Below the pieces are notes generated by a model that made no database searches, was not told the origin of the DNA, and worked only from the letters and a program-made list of their open reading frames with translations. Below, one piece after another: positions 5,607 to 8,053 of a stretch of DNA of 8,053 bases (its first letter is position 1; each line of letters opens with the position of its first letter). The DNA comes from JAVVSR01 sp964604875 (GTDB taxonomy: Bacteria > Bacillota > Clostridia > Christensenellales > CAG-917). The stretch spans positions 1 through 8,053 of the forward strand of contig CAZSAC010000058.1 in the NCBI GenBank assembly GCA_964604875.1, in the 5' to 3' direction. The translations under genes and the position numbers were made by a program.

Positions 5607-5645
5607 ATGAGATATTACAAGGAGCTTACATGGAAAGAACAATAG
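5607..5645 (+). CDS. Possible 12-codon upstream ORF overlapping the fusA start
   Basis: An ATG at 5607 with a good purine-rich site TAAGGGGAG (5596-5604) opens a short frame reading MRYYKELTWKEQ and ending in TAG at 5643-5645. It is in a different frame from fusA and runs through the fusA Shine-Dalgarno and start codon, ending 13 nt past the fusA ATG. If translated it would compete with, or feed ribosomes by termination-reinitiation to, fusA. It is too short to support by protein evidence; the ribosome site and placement are the only support. Confidence 0.35.
   Translation: MRYYKELTWKEQ
5619..5624 (+). promoter_or_regulatory. Ribosome binding site fixing the fusA start
   Basis: AAGGAG ends 5 nt before the ATG at 5630. 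The frame is open upstream to 5570, inside rpsG, but EF-G proteins begin just before the LENLRNIGIMAHIDAGKT motif, so the ATG at 5630 is the correct start. Confidence 0.85.
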
Positions 5646-7696
5646 CGCTAGAAAATTTAAGAAATATCGGAATCATGGCTCATATTGACGCAGGAAAAAC
5701 CACAACGTCTGAAAGGATTTTGTTCTATACGGGCAAAACCCACAGATTGGGCGAAGTGCACGACGGTGCGGCAACAATGGACTGGATGGAGCAAGAGATG
5801 GAACGTGGTATCACGATTACGTCTGCCGCCACTACAGCCTATTGGAAGGGTCACCGAATCAATCTTATCGATACTCCCGGTCACGTGGATTTTTCGGTAG
5901 AGGTTGAACGTAGTTTGCGTATTCTCGACGGAGCAGTTGCGTTGTTTTGCGCAAAAGGCGGTGTTGAGCCACAATCTGAGGCAGTATGGCGTCAGGCAAA
6001 CAAATATCACGTGCCGCGCTTGGCGTTCGTCAACAAGATGGACATCACAGGCGCAAACTTTGATAATGCGGTGCATATGATGCACGAACGGCTTAAGGCT
6101 AACGCAGTTCCGATTGAACTTCCAATTGGAAGCGAGAGCGAATTTAAGGGCGTAATCGATTTAGTTGAAAATCACGCCGTAATTTATAGCGATGAACTAG
6201 GCACTCAGTTTGAAGTTACCGAAATTCCCGCAGAATTACGAGATAAGGCTCAAGAAGCGAGAATGGCTTTGTTTGAGGCTGTGGCGGATTTCGACGACAC
6301 GATTTTGGAACAATTTTTGGACGGCAAAGAAATTGCTCCCGAGGTTTTAAAACCCGCAATAAGACAAGCCACAATCAGCTTGAAAATGATTCCTGTTTTG
6401 TGTGGCAGTTCTTATAGAAATAAAGGCGTTCAAAGCCTTTTGGACGCAATCATTGATTATCTTCCGTCGCCTTTGGACGTGCCCAGCATTAATGGCGTAA
6501 ATCCTAAGACGGACAAAGAGGAATCACGTCATCCTTCGGATAGCGAGCCTTTCTCGGCGTTACTGTTCAAGGTTGCGACAGATCCTTTTGTCGGCAGGCT
6601 TGCCTTTATCCGCGTATATAGCGGTGAGGTTAAGGCGGGTATGACGATTTTGAACGGCGTAAAAGGACAGCGTGAACGTATTGGCAGAATTTTGCGTATG
6701 CACGCCAACAACCGTGAAGAAATCGAAAGCGCGTCAACAGGAGATATCGTTGCGGTAGTCGGTTTGAAAGACAGCGGCACGGGCGATACTTTATGCGATA
6801 TGACAAAACCGATTGTCCTAGAAAATATGGAATTTCCCGAGCCTGTTATTAAGGTGGCGATTGAACCCAAAACCAAAGCAGGACAAGAGAAAATGGGCAT
6901 TGCGCTTCAAAAACTCTCTGAGGAAGACCCGACCTTTAAGGCTTACACCGATAAGGAAACCGGACAAACTATTATCGCAGGTATGGGCGAGCTTCACTTG
7001 GAAATCATTGTTGACAGAATGTTGCGTGAATTCAAGGTTGAGGCAAACGTTGGACGTCCGCAGGTTGCGTATCGTGAGACGATTACAAAAACTGTTAAAA
7101 AGCAAGGCAAATACGTCAGACAATCGGGCGGTAAAGGACAGTATGGTGATTGTACGGTCATTTTCGAGCCCAACGAGGCGGGAGCCGGCTTTGTATTTGA
7201 AGATAAGACAGTGGGCGGTTGTATTCCTAAGGAATATATACCCGCTATCGAAAACGGAATCAAAGAGGCTGCTCATTCAGGTGTGTTGGCGGGCTTTGAG
7301 GTTGTAGACTTTAAGGCAACCGTTGTAGACGGAAGCTATCACGAAGTAGACAGCAGCGAAATTGCTTATCGTATCGCAGGCTCAATGGCGTTTAAGGAAG
7401 GCGCAAAAGAGGCTAATCCTGTTTTGCTAGAGCCTATTATGAGTGTGGAAATCAGCACTCCAGACGAGTATCTCGGTGATTGTATCGCAAGTGTAAACGG
7501 TCGTCGTGGTACTATCAAAGGTATGGAACTTAGAAACGGCATTCAAATTGTTGACTCGCAGGTTCCGTTATCCGAAATGTTCGGATATGCAACAACACTA
7601 AGGTCGTTAACGCAAGGCAGGGCAAACTTTACAATGATTTTCAGTCATTATAGCGAAGTTCCGCGCAGCGTTACCGAAAAAATACTTGGTCGTTAA
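5630..7696 (+). CDS. fusA: Elongation factor G
   Basis: EF-G is the GTPase that drives mRNA-tRNA translocation and, with ribosome recycling factor, splits the ribosome after termination. The 688-residue protein is of normal length. Domain I shows the P-loop AHIDAGKT (17-24), switch I RGITI (59-63), DTPGH (81-85, His85 being the GTP-hydrolysis histidine) and NKMD (135-138), with CGSSYRNKG later as the G5 region. Domain II and III follow, including ESASTGDIVAVVGL and the GMGELHLEI block. Domain IV contains GGKGQYGDC and the tip-loop GSYHEVDSSEIAYRIAGS, and domain V ends with TQGRANFTM and HYSEVP. NKMD is followed by ITGANF, a Clostridia-type variant of RTGADF. It looks like the canonical fusA1 type, which also fits its place between rpsG and tuf. 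Confidence 0.97.
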   Translation: MERTIALENLRNIGIMAHIDAGKTTTSERILFYTGKTHRLGEVHDGAATMDWMEQEMERGITITSAATTAYWKGHRINLIDTPGHVDFSVEVERSLRILDGAVALFCAKGGVEPQSEAVWRQANKYHVPRLAFVNKMDITGANFDNAVHMMHERLKANAVPIELPIGSESEFKGVIDLVENHAVIYSDELGTQFEVTEIPAELRDKAQEARMALFEAVADFDDTILEQFLDGKEIAPEVLKPAIRQATISLKMIPVLCGSSYRNKGVQSLLDAIIDYLPSPLDVPSINGVNPKTDKEESRHPSDSEPFSALLFKVATDPFVGRLAFIRVYSGEVKAGMTILNGVKGQRERIGRILRMHANNREEIESASTGDIVAVVGLKDSGTGDTLCDMTKPIVLENMEFPEPVIKVAIEPKTKAGQEKMGIALQKLSEEDPTFKAYTDKETGQTIIAGMGELHLEIIVDRMLREFKVEANVGRPQVAYRETITKTVKKQGKYVRQSGGKGQYGDCTVIFEPNEAGAGFVFEDKTVGGCIPKEYIPAIENGIKEAAHSGVLAGFEVVDFKATVVDGSYHEVDSSEIAYRIAGSMAFKEGAKEANPVLLEPIMSVEISTPDEYLGDCIASVNGRRGTIKGMELRNGIQIVDSQVPLSEMFGYATTLRSLTQGRANFTMIFSHYSEVPRSVTEKILGR

Positions 7697-7772
7697 GACT
7701 AAAATATCTAAAATCGCCTTACAGGCAAAAAATATAAAATAAAAATTATCGAATTTGTAGGAGGAACTCAAA
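7697..7772 (+). other. fusA-tuf spacer with small hairpin and strong ribosome site
   Basis: This 76-nt AT-rich spacer contains a minimal hairpin, GCCT (7716-7719) and AGGC (7723-7726) around TAC, followed by an A-run rather than T, so it is not a terminator. AGGAGG at 7759-7764 lies 8 nt before the tuf ATG. No clear separate tuf promoter is seen. Confidence 0.5.
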
Positions 7773-8053
7773 ATGGCAAAAGCTAAATTTGAAAGAACCA
7801 AACCCCACGTTAACATCGGTACAATCGGTCACGTTGACCACGGTAAGACCACTTTGACCGCTGCTATCACAATGTACTCTGCTGCAAAAGGAAACGCTAA
7901 AGTCATGAAATATGACGAAATTGACAAGGCTCCGGAAGAGAAGGCAAGAGGAATCACAATCAACACATCGCACGTTGAATATGAAACCGCTACCCGTCAC
8001 TACGCTCACGTTGACTGCCCCGGCCACGCCGACTATGTTAAAAACATGATTAC
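7773..8053 (+). CDS. tuf: Elongation factor Tu, N-terminal part (partial)
   Basis: EF-Tu delivers aminoacyl-tRNA to the ribosome as a GTP complex. Only the first 93 codons are present; the frame runs open off the right edge. The start MAKAKFERTKPHVNIGTIGH is diagnostic, followed by the P-loop GHVDHGKT (19-26), switch I region APEEKARGITINTSHVEYET and the DCPGHADYVKNMI switch II block. The GITINTSHVEYET form is common in Clostridia. The AGGAGG ribosome site is 8 nt upstream. The position after fusA is the standard str-operon order; a second tuf copy elsewhere in the genome cannot be excluded. Confidence 0.96.
   Translation, partial: MAKAKFERTKPHVNIGTIGHVDHGKTTLTAAITMYSAAKGNAKVMKYDEIDKAPEEKARGITINTSHVEYETATRHYAHVDCPGHADYVKNMI

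Noticed and set aside
6818..7276. Minus-strand open frame inside fusA, with similar ones at 5657-6085 and 6529-6900
   Set aside because: All are fully inside EF-G, resemble no known protein, and have no convincing promoter or ribosome site.
6861..7307. A 148-codon plus-strand frame inside fusA in another frame
   Set aside because: Its amino-acid composition is an Arg/Lys/Leu-rich out-of-frame reading of EF-G with no ribosome site. The EF-G frame is uninterrupted, so no frameshift or fusion is needed.
7697..7772. Separate promoter for tuf in the fusA-tuf spacer
   Set aside because: TATAAA-like boxes are present in the AT-rich spacer, but no acceptable -35 lies at 16-18 nt. The hairpin GCCT-TAC-AGGC is followed by A and not T, so there is no sign of a new transcription unit.
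1..8053. CRISPR arrays, tRNA or rRNA genes, insertion sequences, attachment sites
   Set aside because: No regularly spaced direct repeats, no cloverleaf-like sequence, no transposase or integrase motif and no flanking duplications were seen. The window is nearly all coding, housekeeping DNA with uniform composition.

Overview
The window is a compact, all-plus-strand stretch of bacterial chromosome that is almost fully coding. The low-to-moderate GC content (estimated by eye), the secA-prfB adjacency, the rplGB(L7Ae-like)-rpsL-rpsG-fusA-tuf order and the residue choices in EF-G and EF-Tu all point to Bacillota, most likely a Clostridia-type anaerobe. I cannot name the genus from sequence alone.

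Left part (1-4149): a tightly packed gene train. It starts with the last 30 codons of secA, carrying the C-terminal zinc motif. Then come prfB (release factor 2, in one uninterrupted frame), tsaD (tRNA t6A synthesis; its ATG overlaps the prfB stop as TAATG), an aldo/keto reductase with a C-terminal iron-sulfur domain, and a seven-helix hemolysin III/PAQR-type membrane protein. Gaps are 1 nt, an overlap, 2 nt and 12 nt, so this looks like one transcription unit entering from the left.

Middle (4150-4377): the only sizeable gap, 228 nt. It holds AT-rich DNA with A-tracts, a good sigma-70/SigA-type promoter (TTGACA, 17 nt, TAAGAT), a perfect 7-bp inverted repeat at the expected transcription start, and a ribosome binding site. 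I see no convincing intrinsic terminator for the left operon.

Right part (4378-8053): the str operon. It contains rplGB (L7Ae/YbxF family), rpsL (S12), rpsG (S7), fusA (EF-G) and the first 93 codons of tuf (EF-Tu), which runs off the window. Intergenic gaps of about 40-76 nt each end in a strong Shine-Dalgarno. In this part the products build the 30S decoding centre and drive elongation; in the left part RF2 terminates translation and TsaD modifies tRNAs that read ANN codons. The window is therefore largely translation machinery, with SecA for export and two accessory genes (redox enzyme, membrane protein) carried along.

This is mostly a housekeeping region and I found no evidence for a new defence, mobile or biosynthetic system. 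The points most worth a second look are: an S12 with Arg at position 88 and several other changes at normally fixed positions; a 12-codon upstream ORF with its own Shine-Dalgarno that overlaps the fusA start; a hairpin at the predicted 5' end of the str mRNA; and an RF2 gene without the usual autoregulatory frameshift.
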